Notes under the pieces: generated by a model | Seen by the model: only the letters and a program-made list of their open reading frames with translations | Database searches by the model: none | Told to the model about the DNA's origin: nothing | Assembly: GCF_030272615.1 (NCBI RefSeq) | Contig: NC_081415.1 | Coordinates: 629,899,240 to 629,963,239, forward strand | DNA: 64,000 nucleotides | Reading direction: 5' to 3' | DNA from: Cryptomeria japonica | Taxonomy: Eukaryota; Streptophyta; Pinopsida; Cupressales; Cupressaceae | In this document: positions 55,683-64,000 of the stretch, piece after piece | Layout of the letters: the number at the start of each line of letters is the position of its first letter | Position numbering within the stretch: position 1 is the first letter of the stretch | Made by a program: the position numbers and the translations under genes

Positions 55683-55687
55683 GATAC
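55683..55687. repeat. Gypsy-2 target site duplication, right (GATAC)
   Basis: Matches 46305-46309. Confidence 0.95.
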
Positions 55688-55947
55688 CCTTTGCTGCAGT
55701 TCTCAATCCGTGGATAAAACTCTAAAAACTTGTTATTTCTAGTTTCCCCGTGTAAAGACACTTTCGCAGTTTTGAAGTTGCTACTCATGTCCACACAAAC
55801 CCAGCTATTATTACTATTATCTTTCGCATGCATATGATCTTGGTTATGATGCCAAGAAACACTCATCATCTGATAGTTAATCTGCCCCCAAAATCTGTCA
55901 TTGGTACTCATTCCCCAGAAATAAATCATGAGATTAACTTGATACAT
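55688..55947 (-). pseudogene. LINE-D ORF3, N-terminal part
   Basis: The ATG at 55947-55945 overlaps the ORF2 TAA (55936-55934) by 14 bases. The frame gives MYQVNLMIYFWG, DRFWGQIN, SWHHNQDHMHAKDN, NNSWVCVDMSSN, FLEFYPRIENCSKG and is open to the Gypsy-2 insertion. It continues in the same frame at 46309. The overlap suggests translation by reinitiation after the ORF2 stop. LINE-A has the same start and overlap at 77-64. Confidence 0.7.
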
Positions 55948-56797
55948 TGATGCGATCAAAGTATAATTGCTCTTTAATCTCCTGTTTGATGTGAGTTTGT
56001 CCAATGTATTTGACATCCTTCTCCAAATTGACCCCTTCATTGGCTAGGATATCCGCAACCTTATTGCCCTCTCTAAAGGTATGAGTTATACTAATACTAA
56101 CATAGTTATTTAGGATATCTTTAGCATTTTTAATTATATTGGTAATATTCCAGGAAACAGAGCTAGTACCTTTAAGGGCTTGTATGATGTTTAAAGAATC
56201 CCCTTCGAGCCAAATTTTTTTGAATTTGAATTCCTGAGCTAGCTGGAGGCTCTTTAGCATTGCTAGAGCTTTAACCACATGGTTATTTTGGGTCCCAAAA
56301 GGAGAAGCAAAAGAAGCAATGCAAATTCCTTGAGCATTTCTAATAACTCCCCCTCCACTAGCCTTTCCAGGGTTCCCTTTAGCTGCCCCATCAAAATTAA
56401 CCTTTATCCAGTAATAATCAGGAAACCTCCAAACAATGTTATCTCTCTTCTTCTTCTTTTCCAATCTGTAGACCTTATGCATTAGGTTCCATTTCGTAAG
56501 GATGTCTTTTTCCATATCATTCATATCTGTAGTAGACCATCGCTGATTATTCTTGTGAGGAATGTTGATGTTCTCTTTTATAGCCCTGCATATTTTTTCA
56601 AAGACCACCTGAGTATTACACTTAACTTCCCTAAATATCCTATTATTCCTTTCTTTCCAAATGCCCCAGCATATCATGGGGAGGGTCAAAGACCACAGGT
56701 TCTTGATGATTTGGCATTTGGTTGGAAAATTCCATTGCGAGATGATATCCTTGATGCTCTTGTTCATGACCCAGTTAATTTTCCATTTTTCCCACAT
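55934..56797 (-). pseudogene. LINE-D ORF2 C-terminal RNase H
   Basis: This frame is open for 287 codons: INWVMNKSIKDII, CWGIWKERNNRIFREV, KVNFDGAAKGNPGKASGGG with the first Asp, NNHVVKALAMLKSL where Lys replaces the catalytic Glu (LINE-A keeps AEA), LEGDSLNII with Asp, and REGNKVADILANEG with Asp. It ends at TAA 55936-55934. The Glu-to-Lys change fits a G-to-A transition. Confidence 0.9.
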
Positions 56798-57627
56798 TTT
56801 GCACCAAATATCCCAAGTGAAGGAGCAGTGGAAAAATAGGTGATCAACTGATTCCCCCCCCTTCTAGCAAAGCTCACATCTATTAGGGAATTTGAAACCA
56901 TTTCAGATTAAATTGTCAAGAGTAAGGGTGCTATTATGAGAAGCAAGCGAAAAGAAAATGTTGACTTTAGGGATCAGAATGGTTTTCCAAACTTTACTCC
57001 AAATGGGATTGCTGGTTTGAGAGAAGGTGTTTTTATAGGAAGAAGCAACCATAAATTCACCTTTAGGATTACTTTTCCAGAGGAAAACATCATCATAGCC
57101 TTTGTTAGGGGAAAGGACAACTCCTTCTGGAGAGATGAAAATCCAGAATGGAGGTCATCAAGCCTAATCCACTTATTCTCCTTCCAATAGTCACATACCA
57201 TAAGCCCAAACCTCCTTTTACACTCTTCAATAATTTGACTATTGTTTTGATCATAAAGGGCTTCATTCTTCATCCAGGGGTCTTCCCAAAACCTTATTCT
57301 ATCACCTTTTCCAAGGACCCATCTAGCCCCAGCTTTTGCCACTTTTATAGATTTGGTAATACTATTCCAGATGAAGGATCTAGCAGGGATATCTTCAGAG
57401 TTAAGGATCCCTTGGATAGTCTGATTCTGAATGTATTTGTCAAACCAAATTTGATTCCAATCTTTCTTAGTGTCATAGGCTCTCCATAACTGTTTAGCAA
57501 GAAGAGAATTGTTAAAGGTTTTTATAGCTTTAATCCCCAGCCCTCCTTTGTTCTTTGGTCTACACACTTTGTCCCAGGCAACCAAAGGTATTCTCTTTTT
57601 TTCTTCCACTCCTGACCATAAAAATCT
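56740..57627 (-). pseudogene. LINE-D ORF2 zf-RVT region
   Basis: Minus-strand [102 protein letters not shown], then a shift. The Cys pair CELC near 56875 follows. It is the colinear partner of the inverted block in LINE-A. Confidence 0.88.
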
Positions 57628-57629
57628 GT

Positions 57630-58107
57630 TCTAGATTCTTTCCATAGCTTCAGCAAATTTAGCCAGAATACCAAATAGGCTGAGGGTATAAATAGGGAGA
57701 TTTTGAAGAGTGGCTTGAAGGAGCTGCATTTTCCTGGCCTGAGATAACATTGACCCTTTCCATCCAGCAAGTCTTTTATTAATTTTATCAATAAGCATAT
57801 TCCAAAAGGAATTTGGGGGAGCTAACCCTAAAGGAAGGCCCAAATAGGTGGAAGGGAGCATTTCCACTTTGCACCCAATAATGTTAGCAATTTTATGTTG
57901 TCTTATGATCGGAGTATTGAGGAAGTACATAGCCGATTTGTCCCAATTAACTTGCTGACTAGTTGCCAAGGCATAGGAGTTGAGAGCTGTTTTGAAGGCA
58001 TCAACCTCCTTGATTGAAGAATATCCCATGAGGATAGTGTCATGAACAAACTGTTGAAGACTGAAAAAAACATTAACAGAGGAAGGTTGAAGACCTTTGA
58101 TATTTTT
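57630..58107 (-). pseudogene. LINE-D reverse transcriptase, C-terminal part only
   Basis: It begins at the truncation with GLQPSSVNVF and FVHDTILMGYSSIKEVD, where His replaces the first Asp of the FVDD box. It continues NSYALATSQQVNWDKSAMYF, STYLGLPLGLAPPN, and LAGWKGSMLSQARKMQLLQ to a TAG near 57635. LINE-A has the intact FVDD box but a TAG before it. Confidence 0.9.
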
Positions 58108-58124
58108 ACTTTCTTTTATCAGTT
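58108..58124. repeat. LINE-D target site duplication, right (17 bp)
   Basis: ACTTTCTTTTATCAGTT, identical to 44495-44511. Confidence 0.93.
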
Positions 58125-58257
58125 ACATTACATACTTTAGTTAATTTTTATGGTATAAGCATCATGAACCTCGGTCCTAGTATGACTTGTTATGGTATTT
58201 AAACTTTATTTGAGCACTTTTAATATGTTTAGTTAATGACTCTAATATAGTACATCT

Positions 58258-59385
58258 TGTTGGAATCAATGAACAATGAGAGGGGGGGGTGAATCAGTGT
58301 TTTGTAATTTGCAAACTTATTAATCTAATTCTTAAACCACCTGATGCATGAGAAAGTAAGAAAACTGCAGAAATATAAATTAAACAACCACACAACCATA
58401 ACACCAAGATTTTTAAATGGAAACCCAGAAAGGGAAAAACCATGATGGGATTGAGTACCCACAACATTATTATACTATGGCCAGTAGTAGAACAATATTA
58501 CAAAAGGGGAATGCACTTGCATTCATGCACACTGCCTAGAGCTCACTACTCAATTACAAAAGGGCTACAGCCTGGAGGAAGGCTCACTGCCTTAGAGGCT
58601 ATTACAAAATGTTTATAATGATAAATGAACTGAAGTATAGCATCTAACTATGCCAAACTACAGTTCCAATTAGGCTCCAATTGTCTCCTGCAACTGATAT
58701 GTCATTCTGCTCTGTCACATACCAGAGCAACCAAATCTCCACCAAACTTACAAATTTGCTCACTCAAACTTCCTTCACTCATTACACTCTCCAGAATGAT
58801 CAACCAAATCGATCTTATATATCCACATCAACAAAAAGAATCATTTCTCGAGTCGGCTTCCAAAAATCACATAACACACAACATGAAACGTGTATCACCA
58901 AGTCGGCTCAATCCGATCATAAATCCAAATACGGACCAAAGAAAGATGATAAAATGCTTTCCATAAGTTGACCCAATCACCTTAAACACAAAACTAATCA
59001 CCAAAGTCATCCTAACAAATCTGCAACATGCGTTACACCAAAATAACTCTACCCCAACTGGAATGCCAGATACCGGGGCTCTAAACTTGCACACAATTCA
59101 ACATCGGATATCAAGATCATGAGATAATATTTCTCAAACCTTGAATCAATTACCTTGATCACCACAAACCAAAATAAATCACCGAAATCAAGATGTGCAA
59201 CATTATCTCACACTGTACTGGTTACTATGTTCCACCTTCTAGATTTATGCCTATGAACAATATGACTTCCAGTAAACGAATTCTATGTACACTGGATGTG
59301 ATCTACAAACTGAGTTGCCATCAATGACAACCCCTAAAAATATATTATGCACCAATCATCACCAAAACAATATCTCTTGACAACA
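58258..59385 (-). repeat. Solo Copia LTR (1128 bp)
   Basis: Starts TGTTGGAATCAATG, with GAGAGGGGGGGGTGAATCAG near 58280, GGAAACCCAGAAAGGGAAAAA near 58420, TTGCCATCAATGACAAC near 59315 and end TTGACAACA. Flanks are CATCT (58253-58257) and CATAT (59386-59390), a 4/5 match. No internal Copia sequence adjoins it. Confidence 0.78.
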
Positions 59386-59390
59386 CATAT

Positions 59391-60779
59391 ATGCTTATAA
59401 ATGTGCATGTTATGGATGGAAATGGTGAATTACTATGGTTTGCAATGTTGTATATAAAAACTTGTTATGCAACAACTTCCTTCGGGTTTGAAGTGACTAT
59501 TCTTGTAGCCTAAGACTATGTCATCTCTTCCAACCATGCACAAAGCTAATGTTGATTTGGTCAAAATAAGTTTCATGCATATTAAGCTATCAAAGGGAAA
59601 CACTCATATGTGGGCATCCTTCATTATGATCTAAACTACCCGAGCCTGTTCTTTTACGATGTCTATTGATTTTATTTTTGTGGATAATTATATTTCTAGA
59701 GGTTGTTACAAATTGTAGTCCTAATAGGATTCCTCTTCAATTTATAGTTCTTTTATTTCCGATAATAAATCTCTCTCCTAGATTTGGAGATCAAGTTATA
59801 GCTGGTTATAGAATTAGTCATAGGATTATTGTTATAAATATCCTTGTGATTAACCTAAAAAGGTTAACAATTTTGTGTTATTTTCAGCAAGTTATGTTTT
59901 GGAGCAATTATGTAATTTTGATGAGTAGAATGCAATATTTATATCCAGAACTAGCTGGGTAATCTTATGCATCCATAATGAGTGCCTACCTGAGGGGGCC
60001 CACTTGAGGTAAAGCTACTTTTAGCATTAGTTAGTTTAGACAATATAGTTTTAGCTGTTTAACATTAGAATAATCTTTTCAAATTTTAGTAGCATAATAG
60101 TTCAATTATTTATTGTTCCTATAGCAACCATAATTAGAATAGAATAGATAGTGTGTAGGTAATATTTAATACATATTTACTTATGTAGAAGCTGAGTTAA
60201 TTCCTCCTTTTCTCTTTAGATTAAGATGTTGTAGCATAATATTTTTTTTACATTGCATATGTTCATTCCTTGATTTTTTTTGTTTCAACAATATTCATTC
60301 TTAGTGGTTATTTTTCAGCCTTCTCTTTTACTACATATTTTGCATTAAAATAGGGTAGCAACCTTAGATAGGATTGTTATGCACATACAATGTTGCACCA
60401 TTTCAACTTGTACTAACTCTATTTGATAAGTAAATGCAGTCTTCTAAGACATGAAGGATTTCTCAGCATGGACAAGTATCCTTGAGTTGTGAAATTGCAT
60501 TCCAATCTCAAGTGGAATTATAAGACTCAACATTTTTGGTCTAGTTGTTGGGGATGGTGTCAAGTTATGCTATCTAGGTTGTTTAGAAATAGGAACTATT
60601 GCTTTTAGTTTATAGGACTTGAATATTTTAAACAAACCCCCAAATTTTTTACTAACCATTTACAGATGTGTTGGAGTAAGGGTTCTACTTCTTGCATGCA
60701 TAGAAGGAGGGACTCTCATGGAAGATTCCTTCCCAGTATTGACAACCAATTCATCTCAATAGCTATGGTATAATTTCAA
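59391..60779. other. Non-coding stretch, one unrecognised small open frame
   Basis: A plus-strand frame at 59666-59962 (98 codons, hydrophobic Ile/Leu-rich start, LPFIVLLFPIINLSP-like) has no family I know and may be chance. The rest is T-rich, with no repeat boundary that I can place. Confidence 0.4.
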
Positions 60780-61785
60780 CAACACCATTCACCTCCATCT
60801 ACTCCAACATCCTTAGCAGGCTCTAATTCATCCCATAATTCAAATCCACATAATTCTCCACCTAGATTTAGGATGGGAGATGCAAACCACTATGATTAAC
60901 AAGATGAGGAGACTCCAACTTTTCATTTTTCCATTGTCCAACAAGAGAGAAATACCACTGTCAAGAACATACTACCTTCAACCCTTCTCAATTTCAATGT
61001 TCTTATCATAGAGGACCAAAACACTATCTTTTTTGAGTTTGATGTCATATGTTGTAGATATGACTACACTACAAATGGCCATAGGTTGAATTTGTTCCCT
61101 ACAACTCTCAAGGATTTTGTATTGAGATGGTTCATGAGCTTGAGGAGAGATGCAATGGTTGAATATAAAAATAACATTCTTGAAGAAATATAAAGACTAT
61201 TGTAGGGGAGAAGACTTGCGAGGATATGATATCTAATGTATGGCCCAAAAGGAAGTTGAGCCATGCAAAGATTATCCTGAACTCTTCCTATTTAGTCTAC
61301 AAAATTTTAGACACAAAAATCTAAGCAAAGACTCTCTCAACCATGTTGTTATTCACAAGATTGATGAAGATTGTCTGGATGCCTTAAAATTAATGATATG
61401 AGGGTATGTGACTCAAGCTACTTGGGATGATATGTGCCATCTTACAAAATATTATTAAAGGTCAATTATGAAGAAGGATAGAATAATACAAGGACTAACA
61501 TCTAAGTCTTCTTTAGAAGTATCATGAATGGAACTTAGTAACATACTCTCAAACATGAAGTGGAATATTATGAATCACATGGCTACCTAGATGGACACAT
61601 TAAAAGAAAGGAAGAAGTATGATGAAATAAATGTTGTTCTAGCTAAATATTGTCCATATTGTTGTTATAAGAAAGATTACATATGTAAATGAATTTCTAA
61701 TATATAGGACAGGCCTAATTTCAAAACCCTTGAAGATGAAGATGGTCAGGTGCTTTACCTTGCCTAGTGAAAACCACAAAAATAA
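60780..61785 (+). pseudogene. Decayed Gypsy gag (Retrotrans_gag type)
   Basis: Plus-strand words NGHRLNLFPTTLKDFVLRWF near 61070 are the classic plant Gypsy gag core. They are followed by MSLRRDAMVEYKNN, QKSKQRLSQ (frame-shifted), INDMRV, MNHMATWMDTLKERKKYDEI near 61575 and a Cys-rich YCPYC end near 61650. Many stops and shifts. The family differs from Gypsy-1 and Gypsy-2 (no chromovirus features seen). It is cut at 61785 by the Copia-3 LTR. Confidence 0.75.
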
Positions 61786-63425
61786 TGTTGGAATTATTGG
61801 AATTAAGTTGTCATTGATGTCAACTGGTTTGGCATGGTCATTGGTGAGTAAGAAGTGGTGACCGATATACGATAAGTAAGACATGATGATGTCAATCCAT
61901 ATGTATGTAAGAAGATTGAAGGTAAGTTACCGGTACACATGAAATGTGTCATCTACCAGTAAAGTAGGACCAATGCTAAGGCAAGAAAGCAAGCAAGAGA
62001 AGAACTGAAGGATGTAAACTGGTATACTCAGAGAAGATCAATGTTGTTGGTAAATGGACCAACATGTTTGATGGAAGGCCAAGTTGATCCACTGATAGAG
62101 AAGAGGTCTATAGGTGTGAAGACCCACCATGGAGTTAGGTTTTACCGGCAAGGTGAGTTTAACCGGTAGTCAATCTTGGTCAATGGAGAATGTCACCGAC
62201 ATAGAAAACCAAGAAGATGTGGATGTCTGCAAAGATGATAGCTAGAAGCTAGGTGGTGATCATGCATAGGTTGGTGAAGTGTGCATCAATGTAACAATCA
62301 ACAAGAAGGTCAGCTTTTATGAAGAACCCACAAGTCATGGGAGGATGGAAAAAAATTGTGGCTCAAGGAAGATAAGTTGGCAAGCAATTGAACTAATCAT
62401 GCAAGAAGATCTAATCTTTGTACCCATTTGTTGAAGGAAACTGATGAGCTATTAATGGCATGTGACAAAGAAAAGTAGAAAAGCATGGTGCAGACCTCCA
62501 GATTTAGAAAATACACATTAGAATATGAGGCATTGGTGGTCCTGATCGATGACATGAAGATAATCTCTTTGGAAAAGTAGATCGAATCAAATCCAATACG
62601 GATCGAGTTGGTGAAGGAAAAATCTAAGATGACACTACTTGAATGTTGTTTTGGTGGAAACCCTAGAAGATAAATATGTGAGCTCGAGACTGAAATTAGT
62701 TGATGCTTGATGCAAATAGTGAGAGAGAAGAGAGCTTGAGCAAGGACAAAGATAATCTTCCTTAGAGTTTGTTCTGGGAAAGTTGTAGAGTGAGTTAGCA
62801 AGCCAACCAATGAGAGGGTCTAATCGGTAGAGATAGAGTAATCAGTAAACTATTGTAGTTCTAACAATCAAGCTAACCAGTGAGGTGTGATTGGTCAAGA
62901 AGGCATCCAAGGGTTACACAGTGTGGTGTGAGGCTAGGAGTAACCAGTGAGTGATCAAAGAGAGTAATCTAATAACCGCCAGTGTGACAACCAGTGAAGA
63001 AGAGGAGGTTGTTAACCGACATAAATCTTTTGATTAGGTGTTCCAGAACTCATTTGCAACTAGGTGCTATAACTATATCAAAATTGTATTTCATCATACA
63101 TCACTGAGTTGGAGCTTGGTGCAGGGGTTGGTGCTCCTAGGGTTGGTGCCCTAAATCATTGTAATCTATTATTTCATTGTGAGGCTAGATTGGAGTAGTA
63201 GACTCCAACAACATTTCTCATTGAGGTTTTTCCCATATTGGGTTTTCCTCGTACATTTGATGTTTTGGGTTGCATTTGTGTATTTGCCTCTTTTGATATC
63301 CATATTTGTCTTACCGGTTTGATTGTTTAGTGCTTAGGGTGATAACCAGTATTTCGAGGTTGTTTAAAAAGAAAAGAATTTAGGAACCACTGATTCACCC
63401 CCCTCTCAGTGTTACATTGTGTTCA
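61786..63425 (+). repeat. Copia-3 5' LTR (about 1640 bp)
   Basis: Starts TGTTGGAATTATTGG with TTGTCATTGATGTCAAC close behind. It holds GGTTTTTCCCATATTGGGTTTTCC near 63222 and GATTCACCCCCCTCTCAGT at 63392, and ends ATTGTGTTCA five bases before the primer site. Confidence 0.87.
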
Positions 63426-63430
63426 ATAAT

Positions 63431-63443
63431 TGGTATCAGAGCC
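63431..63443 (+). other. Copia-3 primer binding site
   Basis: TGGTATCAGAGCC, initiator tRNA-Met type, as in Gypsy-1 and Gypsy-2. Confidence 0.92.
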
Positions 63444-63492
63444 TAGGTTCTCAGTTGATTATATCTTGGGTAGATTATAGTCTTATAACACA

Positions 63493-63573
63493 ATGGCAAG
63501 AAATGAGTTAGCCTCCTCAAAATCCCCCATGCTTGATGGATATAACTATGCCTTATGGAGCAGAAGAATGGAG
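63493..63573 (+). pseudogene. Copia-3 gag, N-terminal fragment
   Basis: ATG at 63493, MARNELASSKSPMLDGYNYA then LWSRRME: the DGYNYxLWxxRM motif is typical of Copia gag starts. It is interrupted after 27 codons by an inserted LTR (TAG comes from the LTR). Confidence 0.88.
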
Positions 63574-64000
63574 TGTTAGTCCTAACCGGTGCTAAGAGGG
63601 GAGGGGTGAATCAACACTTTACTGGTTTCTCTCAATTAATTTTTTTAACTTAAGTTATCACCAACTTAACATTCATTAATATAAATAACTATTGCAGAAG
63701 AATAACCATGCATGAAATGAAACACAGTGACACCAAGATTTATCTCGTAGAAACCCAAATGGGAGAAAACCATAGTGTGAGTAGTAACTCACAAAATTTG
63801 TACACTTCTAGAGTACGCCTGGTGAATAGCCATCCCTATTAGGAGATTACAAAGACACTGTTAGGTGCCATCTAATTAAGAGATTTTGTCTAAGGCCTAT
63901 TAGTGCCTTTACCTTGCTAGAGGTAGCCTTGTCAAAATGTCTTAAGATCATCAATTAAGATGACACTCGGTTAAGGGATTTTTACAATGGAACCTATTAA
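63574..64000 (-). repeat. Copia LTR inserted in Copia-3 gag (runs off the window)
   Basis: Starts TGTTAGTCCTAACCGG with AAGAGGGGAGGGGTGAATCA. TCGTAGAAACCCAAATGGG is near 63748, and TTAGGAG/GGTTAAGGGAT words are at 63835-63990. These mark the U5-side half of a minus-strand LTR. Whether it is solo or part of a full element cannot be seen. Confidence 0.85.

Larger units (their letters stand above)
55688..58107 (-). mobile_element. LINE-D, 5' part (RT end, zf-RVT, RNase H, ORF3 start)
   Basis: The minus-strand order is the same as in LINE-A and without inversion: end of RT (58029-57630), the zinc-binding region (57609-56740), RNase H (to 55934) and ORF3 start (55947). It is 5'-truncated at 58107, right at the 17-bp target duplication. 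Endonuclease, ORF1 and the first half of RT are absent, as is usual for LINE copies. Confidence 0.93.
61786..63573 (+). mobile_element. Copia-3, 5' end (LTR, primer site, gag start)
   Basis: A 5' LTR (61786-63425), a primer site and the first 27 codons of gag. The element is then broken by another LTR at 63574. What follows lies outside the window. Confidence 0.88.

Noticed and set aside
59666-59962. 98-codon hydrophobic frame as a membrane protein gene
   Set aside because: T-rich DNA gives Leu/Ile/Phe-rich frames by chance; no family motif, second copy or context supports it.
1-64000. Host protein-coding gene, CRISPR array, operon or phage
   Set aside because: All clear protein similarity is to plant retroelements. 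No spliced host exon, spacer-repeat array or bacterial gene order is visible.

Overview
This window reads as intergenic DNA from a very large, repeat-rich plant nuclear genome. I infer a gymnosperm, most likely a conifer. The reasons are the element families present (plant L1-type LINEs with DUF4283-like ORF1s, chromodomain Gypsy elements, several Copia families with GATTCACCCCCCTCTCAGT-type LTR ends), initiator-Met-type primer sites (TGGTATCAGAGC), and decay by scattered stops. The species cannot be fixed from the sequence. I see no intact host gene, no rRNA or functional tRNA gene, and nothing prokaryotic. Almost all protein similarity is to retroelements.

Layout. 1-5950: LINE-A, minus strand, its 3' end outside the window, with an internal inversion. 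5951-8578: 3' half of a plus-strand Copia (Copia-A) with its 3' LTR. 8579-10653: a tRNA-like/SINE-like scrap, then AT-rich DNA that ends as a Gypsy LTR. 10654-11297: chromodomain-integrase tail of that Gypsy, minus strand. 11298-14793: 3' half of a plus-strand LINE (LINE-C) with an extra ORF downstream of RNase H. 14851-41765: one old minus-strand LINE (LINE-B) split into three pieces (14851-15983, 24953-27879, 40081-41765). The first gap holds chromovirus Gypsy-1 (15984-24952, target duplication ATATC), which itself carries a solo Copia LTR. The second gap holds Copia-1 (27880-40080), in which Copia-2 (33668-38553, target duplication AGACC) is nested. 42337-43748: solo Copia LTR (target duplication TGGAG) in a purine-rich tract. 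44512-58107: minus-strand, 5'-truncated LINE-D, bounded by a perfect 17-bp target duplication and interrupted by chromovirus Gypsy-2 (46310-55682, target duplication GATAC). 58258-59385: another solo LTR. 60780-61785: decayed Gypsy gag. 61786-63573: 5' LTR, primer site and gag start of Copia-3, interrupted at 63574 by one more LTR that runs off the window.

The most unusual result concerns LINE-D. When the Gypsy-2 insertion is discounted, a third open reading frame of about 626 codons (one frameshift and two TAG stops) starts inside the last codons of ORF2 (RNase H) and runs almost to the 3' end of the LINE. The related LINE-A keeps the same ORF2/ORF3 overlap, and its ORF1 and ORF2 also overlap (ATGA). 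This suggests a three-cistron plant LINE family translated by stop-start coupling. ORF3 has a basic N-terminal half, an acidic linker with a KKRK nuclear-signal-like patch and a predicted coiled-coil C-terminus; I cannot name its function.

A second general pattern is that many in-frame stops are TAG where a related copy has glutamine. This is what deamination of methylated CAG (CHG context) would give in a silenced plant transposon.
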